Assembly: GCA_000611775.1 (NCBI GenBank)
Contig: KK106983.1
Coordinates: 3,251,072-3,315,071, forward strand
DNA from: Umbilicaria muhlenbergii
Taxonomy: Eukaryota; Ascomycota; Lecanoromycetes; Umbilicariales; Umbilicariaceae
Direction of reading: 5' to 3'
DNA: 64,000 bases
In this document: piece by piece, positions 50,061 through 62,246 of the stretch
Layout of the letters: each line of letters starts with the position of its first letter
Numbering within the stretch: the stretch's first letter is position 1
Position numbers and translations under genes: made by a program
Notes under the pieces: generated by a model
The model's database searches: none
What the model was told of the DNA's origin: nothing
Seen by the model: the letters and a program-made list of their open reading frames with translations, nothing else

Positions 50061-50380
50061 ACTTTTCCTGCAGCAACATCTTGTATTGACCAGGAGAATG
50101 TATGAGAACAGGGGCGAGGATTCATATTCGCTTACTAAGCATTCTTTGTCCCGAGTTTTATTCTGCATGAGGATCACAATAGCTTGCGCAGCTTATACTC
50201 CGATAATGCTGTTTCTACGAGGTCTAGGCGAAGGTGGGTAGTCGTGCAATAATGGTTTGATTTTTTATTATACAGATTATGCACTGTGAACTATTTCCTC
50301 AAGCCACGAACGCGCCCCGTGTGCCAACACTAGAAATGCCGGATATAGTCTCTATGCAAAGCGCAGCCTGTTGGTTGCCT
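50061..50380. other. Intergenic, transporter promoter / protease 3' end
   Basis: 320 bp between two minus-strand genes. Holds the transporter promoter and the protease terminator. No gene seen. Confidence 0.5.
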
Positions 50381-52194
50381 CTATATTTTGCCAACGTGCA
50401 ATAGAAGAGATGAAATGGCCAGATACAGCCAATGACTGCTCGGTAACATGGTGCCAACAGAGGATCCCATGCCTTGCTGAGGCTTAGCGGTTGACGATCG
50501 TACGGCGGAATTGTGAGACGTCATGGATACTCCGGTAGTAATGGTGGACGTTACCGGCGATATTGAGGAAGCTGAGACTTCAGAAGCCGGAAGTAGAGGT
50601 GACGGGGTAGAGGATGAGGCAGCGATGGGTGCTGAAACGGCGGAAGAGAGAGAGGAAGTAGCAGAAGAAGAGGAAGAAGTCGGCATAGAAGCAGTAGATG
50701 ATGCCTGAGTAGTGGATTGTATAGTTTTGTTACCCAAGCCTTTGCATAGGTTAGCACGTGCCATAGTATGCCTTGAGCTGCGTCTGGATTACCTATTCGC
50801 TCTTTGTCGAAATCAAAGAGCGTGTAGACGTTCTTCAGGAAGACAGCACCAAGTAACCATTGGTTAGCACCGAAAGCCTGTTGACCGATGATGTTGCTGT
50901 GGCATAAGCTTCCTCCTTGCACTGGATTCCCCACATAGTCCTTAGGACTGATATTGTATGTTACTCCTGAGAAAATCAATTGCACAGGTGTACTGGAAGA
51001 GCAAGGAATACTGAACACGGCCCCATTCTGTTGCGATTGAGGGATCTGGGCATTAAGCAGTTGAGCGTCCCTTGGCGGCATCAGGAAGAATGATGTTCCC
51101 GTATCCAGAATGGCCGTTTTTCCGGTGAAATTGCAGCGTACACCGTTGACAATGGCATCGTCGACCGGGATTTCCCACATAAGCCCATCGGCAACAGTAT
51201 TAGTGTACGATAAAGCTCCCGTATACTTACTTGTATCAGGCGCACCAAAGTTGATCTCGCCATCAGTACTGCCATCGCTATTACGCTGCAGGTTGACTCC
51301 AAAAAGGTTTGCGGTAAGAAGTTTGGCCTTACTGACCGCTTCCATGACGGTAGGAACACCCATAGTGTTAGAGTTCGATCGCCCTAAGCCCAAGACACCA
51401 TCCATTGGATATGTCAAGAAGTCAGTCGAAGTGTTTGAGGCCGAACCAAACGCCAACGGTAAGGTGAAGCCCGCAATGGCTACAGTATCGTTGACAACAA
51501 CGCCATTGACCGAGCCCGTCCCATATGTGAGATTGAACAAATCCTTCGTGATCTGTAATGTGTCTGAATTGGTGTCACCAAAGGTATTGTGTGCAAGGCA
51601 TGCCGGAGTAGTACAATCGGAGCCCATGACCCAAGTATTCGCCGCGCCCGTATCAACGAGCATGTACATTGTTCTGCCGCTAGAGCCGAATTTGACAGCA
51701 GAGAAGTAGGAGAAGTCCTTGCCGTCTTCATCGACAGCCATGCTATCAGTTTGGGAAGGCTGTGAAGCAGTTACGATCTGGTAACTGTTGGTCCGTTTGA
51801 CTGGAGTTCCATGCGATGCAAAAAGCTGTGCATCCAGACCTCGACGGGGATTGTGCGATCTTCCAGCTCTTGCCTGCCCCTCCAGCACACTCCAGACATG
51901 AGGTTGAACGTTCGGCTAAGGCCACAATATTAGATCAAGACGTGTGTTCGCGGAGTTGTGATAGCTTACTGCGAGGGCTCTTCGTGTCATCTTGAGGGTG
52001 GGAGCAACACCGCGTGCCTCTCTGGCTGCAGGGTTCTTTCCATCCTGCGATTTATCATAGGGAGTGCCGGCGGTTCCCTTCAATGCATAATGCTCTACAG
52101 GATCTGGCAACGTATCCACGATATTATAAGGATAAAATGCTGTGGTAGGCACCGAGAAGAGAAAAGTTAAACAAAGCCATGGTCGTAAATGCAT
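50381..52194 (-). CDS. GPI-anchored aspartic protease (yapsin/CtsD-like)
   Basis: Secreted pepsin-family protease, probably held at the cell surface. Three exons (51970-52194, 50793-51915, 50381-50739) give 569 codons (568 aa). Signal peptide MHLRPWLCLTFLFSVPTTAF, then a propeptide with Lys-Arg (VKRTNSYQI) before the mature enzyme. First catalytic loop LVDTGAANTWVMGSDC (DTGA rather than the common DTGS), second ILDTGTSFF; both Asp present. Fungal GPI proteases often have DTGAANTW. A Ser/Thr stalk (about 440-540) and a C-terminal hydrophobic tail (HWLYLAISSLLLHVGKI) fit a GPI signal. The acceptor of intron 2 follows a good CTAACC branch site. Confidence 0.92.
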
Positions 52195-53267
52195 GCTATA
52201 ACAAGAAAATTATTAGTAGGTGAACTGAAGCACCAGCATTAGGATCTGTCCTCCAGACGGTGTCCGTCCAGCAGACCAAGGGCCCTAGGCTAGACGCAAT
52301 TACTGCGTTCCGTTGATACCGTCTGACGCTTTTACCGGTTGATATACGAACAAGGCGAACTGAACGACTAAATCTGGTAGCGAACGACGTGGGTTTTGAG
52401 GGGACAGCTCAAGTCAATGAGTGTCAGGAGAGATGAGTGGAGGGAGAGCGTCGAAGAACTTGCTATGCCGCTCGTGTCTTAGCAACGAGTAGACAAGGCC
52501 GGAATGCAGAACGAGAACAGGAGAACACGAGAACAGGACAACAGGAAAAGAGAGGAGCAGGAGCAGGACCTGAGGCTCACTGCAGAAATGTTTTTCGTGC
52601 ATTTGAGCTGCAGATCGGTACTAGAAAGGAGTGCCGACGGCGCTAAAACAATGCTAGATTCCCCACAAGCAGACCCTGGCGTGCCTGGGACCCCTTGCCA
52701 AGAAGAAGAGGCCCCGAGTGACCCCGTTTGTGGCTGTGGGCTGGCCTACCTTATTGAGGTAATACTTTGAATACGAGGATGCCTGCATGACCTGGACTAA
52801 GAACTGAAGATTGAGCCATGTGACCAAGGGTTAACATATTACTACTGACTAAATTTACTAATTCGTACGAGCGACAGGAGGTGGCCTCTGAGTGAAGAAG
52901 AGTCTCTTCTGTCTGGCAAAGTACATGCATTAAAGTAGATACATTGTGATGATTGGCATCTTCTGACAGAAATCCTCGCGAGCAAGTGACATCGTCTTGG
53001 GCGAGAAGACCCGCCGTCGGCGCAAATTGCCTTCCGCCAGAAAGCCTTCACAGCAACAGAGAATTCGCTTTGTGCCAAATACAATCGCTGCAATTGATGA
53101 TTTGTGAACACCATAGCAGAACAAGCTGACAAATTGGTAGAACCGTGCCCACGTCAAGTGGCGGAGGAGGCTGACCCCAAGCAATCCCTGCAACAAATAC
53201 ACCCGACGCTCCACGCGTCCGCTTGCGCCCCTTGATAACGAAGGCGTCATGTATGGCCGGTGCAGAA
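52195..53267. other. Intergenic, protease promoter / AIM34 3' end
   Basis: 1.07 kb. Contains the protease promoter (adjacent to 52,195) and the AIM34 3' side. A GAACAGGAGAACACGAGAAC-type purine-rich repeat is seen at about 52,505-52,560. Open frames on both strands are unrecognised and look accidental. Confidence 0.4.
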
Positions 53268-54154
53268 TCAGGCCTTCTCGTTCTTCCGCGCGCCAAGCAA
53301 GTCGTCGAGTAATCCATCCCAAAATCTCTTCATCACCCCCGGCTCCTTGAGCTCCTCAACCGGCAGCCCCGTCATCTTCGCCGCCGCCGCCTGGACCTTG
53401 TGGACCAACTCATAAGGGTCGAGCTCGATACTGTGATTGTCTGTGACCTCACTCATGGCGGACGGGCTGGCAATATGGGTGCTGGCGCCGCTGACGGTGG
53501 AGATCTCCGGCCGGATGACGTGCTCGACGGCTTCTTGATGAGCGGCGCTTCGGCGCGCCGGGAAGAAGTTGTCGGGGAGGAGAGGAATACGGACGACGTC
53601 TGACTCGGGAGGTGGTGCAAGCTCATACTGGGGCATGTATGCGAAGTCGATGAAGGAAGTGTCATTGGGGCTTTTGAGGGAACGTGTGGTATTGAAGTGA
53701 CGGACTGGCTGCGGGCTGACAGGCCTGGAATGCGATTGTGATTAGTATGCAACCTGCTGTGGTTGACGCTGGCGGAGCATTACCCGCTGTCACGTGAAGG
53801 TCGTTTCGAGACCTCCGCTACGACATTGCTGAAGCTGCGAGATTGAGAGAGATCACTGCTTGTCAGGCGCGCGACAAGCTGTTGCGAGCCTCGTCAGCGA
53901 GTAGCAAGATGACCTCTTGCGAAACCCCGTACCTCTGCTTTGCCACCATGAGCACTTATGTTCTTCAGCTTGCATTCATCCCTGAGGTCTTTCAAGCTCC
54001 GTGACAGCAGTTTCGAGGCAGGGTCCCTGCTCAATAGCTGTGACGGCGTCGAATTGGCGCCGGTCATGTGTAGCCGGCGCACATATTGTTTGCTAGCAGT
54101 GGCACTGAATTGCTGCACAGCACGAAACGACGAGCTTCGGAGAGAGGGCATCAT
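53268..54154 (-). CDS. AIM34: AIM34-like mitochondrial SAP-domain protein
   Basis: Resembles yeast Aim34 (altered inheritance of mitochondria), function poorly known. Three exons (53933-54154, 53784-53878, 53268-53724) total 258 codons (257 aa). The N-terminus MMPSLRSSSFRAVQQFSATA looks like a mitochondrial presequence. The SAP domain spans about residues 45-80 (SRSLKDLRDECKLKNISAHG, then KAELVARL), a helix-turn-helix that often binds nucleic acid. A middle motif FIDFAYMPQ and RIPLLPDNFFP follow, both typical for the family. The C-terminus is acidic/helical (ELVHKVQAAAAKMTG). The earlier in-frame codon at 54,157 is GTG, so I start at the first ATG. Confidence 0.8.
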
Positions 54155-54956
54155 CACGTTTCAGCACAATCGATAGGTGTCACGTAGCGGTAGGGTTAGG
54201 TGGGGTTGAGTGAGAGATGGACAGAATCGAGGGAGAAGTCAGAGCTAAGAGCACTACAGTAAGGTATAGGGTGAGGTATCTACAAGATAGCTGCATGTGA
54301 GCATGTCCACGTTATCAAATGGCATCAAGGATTACGACAATACAATCGACTGCCTTTCCCAAAAGATATCTGGGTGAGCTCGAACCTACCCCTCAACGCC
54401 TCAACGCTTCCGCATCTTCCCGCACCGGTCGGAGTCCGAAGTGGTGCGTGGACACAGCTCGACAAGGCACTGGAGGGAAGCCAAGTGATGCTAAGGGGTG
54501 CCAAGAAAAGAGCGGTCTGGTAAGCGACCAATCTGACATCGACTCGATTGGCTCCATTGGCTGCTGCGGGGAGCTACCTCAAGGTCTAAGTTCAGGTGTG
54601 CATCCCTTGTCTATCCTCCTGCCTGCTTCTTCGGCGTTCAACAAACAATATCAATCATGCGGAGACTTCGTCATTACTCTGACGAGATTATCCTGACGAG
54701 TGTCGCATCCACTTGACAAGCTTTTTTACTCTTCTTTAACAAAACTGTTCTTCTCTCTAGTGGTAGATGTAAGGTAGCTCAGGTATCTTATCTCGAGGCC
54801 GTTATCCTTGCAATTGGAAAGAAGGTAATCCGTAGCATCGCTATCACTGCCAATTACAAAGATGGTCTTCGTTGAGACGCGGCGGCAACACTTTCAGACT
54901 TGTCTGGGACCATTCCGCAAGGGATGCGGTCAGATGGAGTCCTCGTACAGACAACA
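54155..54956. other. Intergenic, AIM34 promoter / MES1 3' end
   Basis: 802 bp. The AIM34 promoter side carries GGTAGGGTTAGGTGGGGTTG near 54,188, only two telomere-like GGGTTA steps, so not telomeric. An open frame at 54,319-54,696 is unrecognised. Confidence 0.4.
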
Positions 54957-56964
54957 CTAAGACGATGGCAATGTCACTTGCTGCATGCCGTCGGTCACTG
55001 CGTCCACCGGCTCCTTCGCTGGGTCAGCAGCCTTCGCTCCATCTGTTGCTGTTGATTCGACGCTTTTCTGCTCCGGCGTCATCGCCTTCTTCTCTGCCTT
55101 TTTCGCCTTGCTTGCCGCTTTCTTCGCCGCTGCCTTTGCCGCCTCTTCGTCCTTCTTTAGTCTCTCTGCCTGCGTGCCGCCGAACATGGCTCGCCACTCG
55201 TCCTCCTTCTTCGGATCTATCTGGTTGAAGAGGTACTTTGCTTTGCCAATCTCATGCCCTGGTTTGATGTCGTCGCCGGTCCAGTGATCGGGTATATGCA
55301 GGAAAGGCGCCTGTAACTGCTCTAATATCGACTTCGATGTTGCGGGGAGGTACGGTGCGAAGATGCTTGCGCAGAGGTATATGAGGTTGATGGCTATCCC
55401 AGTGACCGCCGCCGCTTTTTCGGGCTCGTTGGCAGCAAGCTTATTGTCAAACCCGTTACTCTGGAGGAAATTGTTTCCAGCTTGCGCTATGTGCATCGCG
55501 CTTTGGAGCCCCGCTTTGAGGCTTACTGACTCCAGATCTTCGGTGTACTGCTTTAGATGTTGGTTGACTTCTTGCTTCGCCTTGTCGAACATTGGGTTGG
55601 AATGCATTGTGGTGTAATCCGGTATGATGGAGTTGTATATCTTGCTGTTGACGAGCTTGATGACGCGGTTGACAAAGTTTCCAAGTTTTGCAAGTAGCTC
55701 GCTGTTGTTTGACTCAATGAAGTATTTCCATTCAAATTGGGTATCTCCAGTCTCAGGGCGGTTCTTGAGGAGGTAGTACCGCCACACATCTGCAGGCACA
55801 CCTGTATCCCTGGCATTGTTTCCAAAAACACCAACGCCGCGGGACTTTGAGAACTTGCCATTCTCATAATTAAGGTATTCTGTGGTGGACAGGTGGTTGA
55901 GCATGGTCCATTTCTCCTCAGTTCCCATCTGCGATCCTGGAAAGATGACTGTATGGAAGGGGACATTATCCTTGCCCATAAACTGGTAGAGTTGCACATT
56001 ATCTGGGTCTTTCCACCATTGCTCCCACCGCTCGGTATAATTAGCCGTTATTGACACATAGCCTATGCATGCATCAAACCAGACATAAAAGACCTTGCTC
56101 TTGAAGACTTCCTTGTCATTTTCATCCGTGAAGACATCAAGAGGAACAGGCGTGCCCCAAGTAAGGTCTCGAGTAATCCCGCGATCCCTCAAACCTTGCT
56201 TCAACCACGACTCCGTGATGATCTTTCCGTTTCTTGACCATGCACCGTTTGCACTGGCCTTCTCAAACCACTCTTCTATTCTGGGTTGAAGCTTGTCAAG
56301 TAGCAGGTGTATATGCTTAGTTTCCCGCACCACTGGCGTGACCTCCGGGTCGACCTTACACCGTGCGTTTTTGAGGTCTAGAGCTTCGTAATCTACCGAT
56401 CCGCAGGCATCGCACTGGTCCCCTCGTGCGTCGTCGTATCCACATTTTGGACAAGTGCCTTCGATGAAGCGATCGGCAAGGAAAGCTCTGTGCTTCTCGC
56501 AGTATGGCTGCCTTGAAGTTCTTTCAATGAAATGTCCATTCTTGTATAACTTCCTAAAAATGTCTTGTGTAATATCTTTTTGCTGACGAGTGGAAGTGCG
56601 ACCGAAGTAGTCAAACCGTATCTCAAACCATTCGTATATCTCCGCGTGTATCTTGTTGTACTTATCGCACAGCTCTCGCGGTGTCACTCCTTCTTCAAGC
56701 GCTTTGGTTTCCGTAGCAGTACCATACTCGTCGGTTCCGCATACGAATAGAGTAGGTCGTCCTCGTGCTTTATTGTATCTATAAAATTTCAGCAAACTAT
56801 CATGGTTGGTTTGAGGTGAGCCGAGACCTGGAGAACACATCTGCGCTGAGCACGCTGCCAACAATATTGCCCAGATGAGGGACATTATTGACATAAGGCA
56901 GAGCACTAGTGATCAAGACATTTCTCTGACCCTTTTCAGGTAGAATTCCCTCATGGGCCGCCAT
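54957..56964 (-). CDS. MES1: Methionyl-tRNA synthetase, cytosolic
   Basis: Charges tRNA-Met for initiation and elongation. Two exons (56828-56964, 54957-56778) give 653 codons (652 aa). Class-I motif [17 protein letters not shown] holds the HIGH-like HLGN; the zinc/connective domain has GTCPKCG and GDQCDACG; the KMSKS equivalent is [10 protein letters not shown]. The anticodon-binding helical domain follows ([13 protein letters not shown]). The C-terminus has a Lys/Ala-rich segment ([17 protein letters not shown]), a basic tail that may help bind tRNA; it is not the EMAP-like domain. Unlike the yeast enzyme there is no long N-terminal GST-like domain for Arc1 binding. Divergent from LTO1, 264 bp apart. 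Confidence 0.95.
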
Positions 56965-57228
56965 GCTCAGCGCTTCTCCCCGATCGAAATTTTGGCGTCT
57001 CGACGTGAGTCAGAAGTCGGAAATGCCCATCGATTGCAGGTGGGGCTGACAAGGCTGAAAGGCTGAAGCCTAAGGTACCAAACTCCCAGGCGGTCTGTAA
57101 GGTTTCGCTTCACGCCAGAAACGTTCCCGCTCATTCTCAGCCCTGCCAGGCTTTCTCTGACGGGAGATTCCCCTTCCCTTCAAGCCTGGGAGGCATCGAT
57201 AGACGAATACGCACATATCTCGTTGGCA

Positions 57229-57882
57229 ATGGAAGATGATCCATTCGATGGCCTTCTCGGACTTGAGGACGGATTCTACGATGAAGGGTATAAGTTGGGC
57301 GTCGCGGATGGGACCCAAGCTGGACACTTAGAAGGCCGACTCTTCGGTCTTGAGAAAGGCTTCGAGAAGTACATGAGCATGGGAAAACTGCACGGCAGAG
57401 CAACCGTCTGGGCAAGCAGATTGCCATACCCGCAAGAGCTTGAAGAGCGAAGAACATCTCCAAAGGAGAGAGTCTTAGACAATGGAAGCAAAGATTGCTC
57501 TTCATTACCAATTGCAAGTGACGACGCCCGGCTCAGAAGGGAGGGGGAAAACGGAGATCTTGCAGGTTCAGACAATGCGGGAGGTACTCCGCTTCCGGTC
57601 CTGCCAAACAATCCGCGCCTAGAGAAGCACATTCAGACGCTTTACGCGCTAGTCGAGCCAGACAGCCTGTCGACGCAGAACAATGAGGATGCGGTGTCGG
57701 AATTCGATGACAGGCTCAAAAGGGCACAGGGTAAAGTCAAAGTTATCGAGAAATCTATCCATGAAGAAAGCCTGGAGACCACACACCCAGGTTCAGCGGT
57801 GAAACATGCTGCAGAGCGAACCAACTCCACCGATGGAGGCGGCAGTATCGAAGATATCAGCAGCTTACACGCAAGGCATTGA
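57229..57882 (+). CDS. LTO1: LTO1, Fe-S adaptor for ABCE1/Rli1 maturation
   Basis: With Yae1, links the cytosolic Fe-S targeting complex to the ribosome-recycling ATPase Rli1/ABCE1. Single exon, 217 aa. The N-terminal deca-GX3 domain is clear (GLEDGFYDEGYKLGVADGTQ, then AGHLEGRLFGLEKGFEKY), a repeated Gly-x3 pattern that forms the Yae1-Lto1 interface. The C-terminal half is polar and variable (about 75-217). The animal-type C-terminal Trp that recruits the targeting complex is not present: the protein ends SLHARH. The in-frame codon at 57,223 is TTG, so the ATG at 57,229 is used. Confidence 0.88.
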   Translation: MEDDPFDGLLGLEDGFYDEGYKLGVADGTQAGHLEGRLFGLEKGFEKYMSMGKLHGRATVWASRLPYPQELEERRTSPKERVLDNGSKDCSSLPIASDDARLRREGENGDLAGSDNAGGTPLPVLPNNPRLEKHIQTLYALVEPDSLSTQNNEDAVSEFDDRLKRAQGKVKVIEKSIHEESLETTHPGSAVKHAAERTNSTDGGGSIEDISSLHARH

Positions 57883-59083
57883 AACACCCTACGGCCTACG
57901 GGGTCTAGGACAAACAGAAGGATGCTGAAGTGGTGCTTATCAACTGCTACGGGGAGGATCATTGTATGCCAGGGACGCATACCGCGTGACTGCCTGATCA
58001 CGATGGAATCTGAGCTTGGAGGAAATAGATTCGGGTACAACACGGTGCTAATGCTCTAAGCGGTCTGAGATTGTAATGAGATACTCCATCTGAGACTTCA
58101 TCCGCGTTATAATACGTGTGGACCAGAGTACCTTTTCCACGCCATGGAGCTGTGGACAGCAAGCTACATGAACACCATGGCTACAAGGCCTCAACGATCT
58201 GGTTCGGCATATCCAATTGCCTGGAGCAAGGTCTGATCTTGGGGAAGGCGGTGGATGTATCGATTCGAATTGCGTCTGAACACTATGCATGTATGTGGGA
58301 CTTATCCGAAGCATGATGCACGCCTGGAACGTGCGGCCTGATGCCCCAGGAAAGAAAAGGGGGGGCTAGCAGTCTGGTGTAGACTCAGTCTGCGGATGTT
58401 CTATGAGCGAAGGCTTGACGTTTCGAGCAAGTCCACCAATGGCAAAGGACACCGCTGCTCCTAGTACCTAACGCATGTGTAACATTCTCGAATGAATCGT
58501 GTACCTACGTAATTTCTGCACAATGGGACGTCTCCATAGTTGTATTCTATTTCACGGTTAAAGAAGGATTCAGTTAATTCAATCCAAGAACGCACGGAAT
58601 GCGGGCACAATACTTCGAATGACATGGTCACGATGGTGTCATATCAAGATCAAGTGACAATTCTACGTAATTAGACCAAGGTGGCCATCAGCAACAGAGC
58701 CATTTGAGAGATGATATCGAGTAAATCTAGGCAGTTACAGACCTCACTAATCCTTAGCATCCGCGCATTTGGTCCTCCTTGAAATCTTTTTTCGCCGCTG
58801 GGACCGTCGCTTCTAAAATTGCTTGCACAAGCTTTCGTGTGACGTCAATTCTCAACAGTTAGTTTACGAAGTGCATAAAAGGCAGTTGTTGAGATGGGGC
58901 TCCTCAGGTGGTACTCGTACACTGCACTGGAATTTCACATACGCTACAAACATTTCCCATTCTACCCTGACCCCTACCTCAGGTTCCCATCAACTATCAA
59001 AGCCCTCATCATCTCCACTGCCATTTCCTTTCCAAAGTTTCGCGTCGCCCCAGCTTCCCCCTTCGTACGTTCTTGCAGCAAAG
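57883..59083. other. Intergenic, LTO1 / SDR
   Basis: 1.2 kb between tandem genes. Includes LTO1 3' UTR and, from about 58,900, a pyrimidine-rich SDR leader. Short open frames (58,048-58,316) are unrecognised. Confidence 0.4.
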
Positions 59084-60259
59084 ATGGTGTCCACGAAAGA
59101 GCTCAAGATTTCAAACATCTTCTCCGTGAAAGACTTCGTTTGCGTCGTTACGGGCGGAGGAACGGGTCTGGCGCTTCATTGACGAACTTGACATGGAGAA
59201 TTTCGCTGACTTGGTTTCTGGTAGGGATCGGATTGATGTGTACGCAGGCACTGGCCGCAAATGGTATTTACTACTTCGTCCGCTGCAGAGACGGGAACAC
59301 TGATCCAATTTCGTTAGGTGCTCGGGTCTACATTACGGGGCGCCGCATGGAGGCTCTTGAGAATGCAGCGAAGACTCACAGCCCATCAGATGGCGGGCAG
59401 ATAATCCCGTACGCATCTTCCAAACCCATAGGGTCGTGCTTCATCTAGCTGTCAAACTCACCTGTCCCAGCGTTGGGCCCTGCGACGTCACGAAGAAGGA
59501 AGACTTGGAGAAGCTCGTTTCTGATATCTCCAAGAAGGAAAAACATATCAATTTACTCAGTACGTTTGTATCTTGAGGGAGCCCTGGCATTACTAACGCG
59601 AGTGTTGGACTGACATCATTATAGTCACGAATGCCGGCGTGTCTGGTCCCAAAGCCGAGCCTGACTCCTCCAACGCGACAGAATTAAAGGAGAAGTTATG
59701 GCAGAACGAAGATTTCGAACAGTGGAATTCGACTTTCAACACGAATGTCAGCTCCGTTTATTTTACCACCGTGGCCTTCCTCCCTCTTCTTCAAGCCGGC
59801 ACCGAGGCCTATGGTCCACGTACAGCCTCGGTCATTGTCATCTCCAGCATGTCGGGCATAATGAGGCACGCTCAAGGTCACTTTTCCTACAACGCAGCAA
59901 AAGGGGCAACAGTTCATCTGGCAAAGCTGATGAGCGCTGAATTCGAGAAGACGGAGATTAGGGTCAACAGTATTGCTCCAGGTTATTTCCCGAGCGAAAT
60001 GACCGCGAAAGAGAGTGGAGAAGACCAGAAATCACATTTGCCAGACGAGAAGGTGCAAGAAAAGGGACACACGCCCGCGGACAGACCGGGGAGTGACGAG
60101 GAGATGGCCCAGGCAGTGGTGAGTATTCCAGGATTCTTAGAGAGCGATTCTGCTAATCATGCTCACTATAAATAGATCTTCCTGGCCCGTAACACCTATG
60201 TCAACGGGGAAATCATCGCGGTCGACGGAGGAACGCTCAACACGGTGCCTGGAAGGTAA
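59084..60259 (+). CDS. Short-chain dehydrogenase/reductase
   Basis: NAD(P)-dependent oxidoreductase of the classical SDR family; substrate unknown. Six exons (59084-59165, 59225-59263, 59318-59408, 59471-59559, 59625-60118, 60176-60259) give 293 codons (292 aa). Cofactor motif VTGGGTGIGLMCTQALAANG is created by joining exons 1 and 2; ARVYITGRR follows. NAGVSG, the SSMSG catalytic Ser and YNAAKGA (Tyr-x3-Lys) are all present, then NSIAPGYFPSEMT and the C-terminal VNGEIIAVDGGTLNT. The active site looks complete. Fungal homologues are often of the rhamnolipid-biosynthesis/RhlG-like type. Convergent with SFM1. Confidence 0.92.
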
Positions 60260-60429
60260 GCAGAGGTCGTACAATGTACAACTTGCTGCGAGACGAATGC
60301 GGTTGGTTATCTGCGCCTGCTATTAGCCTGTCTCTTTAGGGGGACAAAGTTCACTTGAAGAGAGATTTACTGTCACAGATGCTTGATTGTTGAGAGGGCC
60401 CTAAGCCGCGCAAAAAGATTGCTAAACGC

Positions 60430-61306
60430 TTAAATGAGATCTCCGAAGCCCTTTTCAGAATCCTTCTTGATCAAATCAATCATGCCCTGCGCTCATCAGC
60501 CATACGAAGCCCTATGCACTTCATTCCTGACAGCCGAAGGTAGACTTACGTCGGGCATAACTGGCAGCCCATCTGGGCCTTTGACGTATCGGAATGGCAT
60601 CTCGGTGCTCTCGTGCTCATCGACACGGATCTCGGGATAGTCGACATAGGGGATCTTCTCCAAGGGCACTACAAGTGAACACTTGAGCGTCATGCGTGAT
60701 CCATGAATGTAGCATCGGGCACCGTACACTGGTCCTGGATGATCATCCTCGTGACTCGCACCGCGGTGTCTGTGGTCATCTGCATAGCACCCAGCCTCCG
60801 GCCCTGGAAGCCCTTTTTCCTGAGCTCAGATGTCCTATCTGCCAACATTAAATCTCAGCCAGAAAGTACAAGATCAGCTGGTTCGTTTTTACCCCGAGGA
60901 GGATCATCTCCTAAATTCCAACCGCGATCAGTACTCTTCGACAGCCCCCAAGTTACGCGCTGAGCTCCATACCGAGTATGCCGCCGAACAAGAACACATC
61001 AAACGAATCCCCATCTAGCGGGCTTAGCTCGACGGCAGCAGCCGGGTCGAGCAAGCAAATCCGCCCCTTTTCGTCAGCGTAGATATCCTCCACACTCCGG
61101 TGCTCAATTTGAAATCCCTGCGCATTTTGGAGTTCGCCTGGCAGCTCCAAGCTTTTGGGAACAGAAGACAGACAGAAGATGGCTCCCGCGTCTCGTGATT
61201 CCCGCGCGATAGCAACATACTCGAGGGTTGACCAGGGCCCGAGCTCGGGATCAAGGTGCTCGACGACGTAGGTCTTGTTCTTGGTTTGGTTGCTCGCAAC
61301 TGCCAT
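60430..61306 (-). CDS. SFM1: SPOUT methyltransferase SFM1
   Basis: In yeast Sfm1 methylates Arg146 of ribosomal protein Rps3; it has a SPOUT (trefoil-knot) fold. Five exons (60973-61306, 60893-60910, 60728-60838, 60550-60668, 60430-60486) give 213 codons (212 aa), like yeast Sfm1. Recognisable blocks: KTYVVEHLDPELGPWSTLEY at the start, FLFGGILGDDPPRDRTSELR, QMTTDTAVRVTRMIIQD, and PLEKIPYVDYPEIR with ESTEMPFRYV. Exon 2 is only 18 nt and encodes the strongly conserved GDDPPRD turn near the knot. The start is the ATG at 61,306; an in-frame TTG lies 30 nt further upstream. Confidence 0.92.
60893..60910 (-). other. SFM1: 18-nt microexon of SFM1
   Basis: Flanked by a 62-nt intron (60911-60972) and a 54-nt intron (60839-60892), both GT-AG. 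It supplies the middle of GILG-DDPPRD-RTSELR; skipping it would remove six residues in frame from the most conserved loop. Confidence 0.85.
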
Positions 61307-62246
61307 GGTTGAAGCAGCAGAAAACACGCAGGACAAAATGCAATGGCTTCATCAAAGAAATCACGTTTGGACCGAGAGCTGAGAGGATGATCACATGCAA
61401 TGAATTCAATTGCCTGGATGAGGAGTTGAAGGAAGGAGGGAAGAAAACAACGGTAAGGCTGAGAGTCGGGAGAAGTTGTGGGATGGAATGAAACAGCGCT
61501 GCGGCATGCGGCCTCCCTCTTAGCCCTCTTGGCGGCCCGGCAGGAAGCCGATACCTGACGCTTGGCCGCATCAAGCGACATACTTTGTTTCCCCTCTCAA
61601 AGCAAACGGCTTTACGCTTTGCAGACTTGCAGTCCACACGTACAGCGGACAGCCAACAGCGGACAGTCCTCGGTGCTGCGCAAAGGCTGACGACGATTGG
61701 CTTTGTCCACAAGCCTCAACCGGAATTCGCCACGAGTCATTGGCTACACGTCTTGTGACCGACCTTCACCTTCCCCTTGACTGGCTGCACCCCTACCTTT
61801 ACATCCTAGAGCCACGTACTGGGTGAGTGCACTTCGTGCCTCTGCCCACCTCTGCATTATCCTTTTGCCTCCAACAACACTCACTCCGACGATTCACTGT
61901 TTCGCATCAAACTCTCAGTTGATCTCATCCACTGACATTCTTGCGCTGTCATCAGACGGTCGACCCACACTCAATTGGCGATCCATCATCCATATCGGCC
62001 ATTCACTTTCCCGCTAAGCGGAGACGGCTCCTGTGTCTACCTTAGTCAATATCCGCTGACCCATTGATTAACATCTCTTGAGCGAGCTATCATACGAAAC
62101 AATCCCTAGGCCGCCGCTACCAAACATCAACTGCAAGATCCCGCTGCCTTCGTTCTACTCTTTGGGTCTGATACCCATAACCGACCATTCCAAGAGTGCC
62201 CTGACTCTTGAGTCTGTCTAGCACACGGCGACGAGCTTCAGGCGAA
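61307..62246. promoter_or_regulatory. SFM1/IGO1 divergent region
   Basis: 940 bp between divergent starts. The IGO1 side is pyrimidine-rich (61,770-62,200), typical for a long leader of a nutrient-regulated gene. Open frames on both strands are unrecognised. Confidence 0.45.

Noticed and set aside
54185-54210. Telomere-like GGGTTAGG
   Set aside because: Only one or two units inside a normal promoter; not a telomeric tract.
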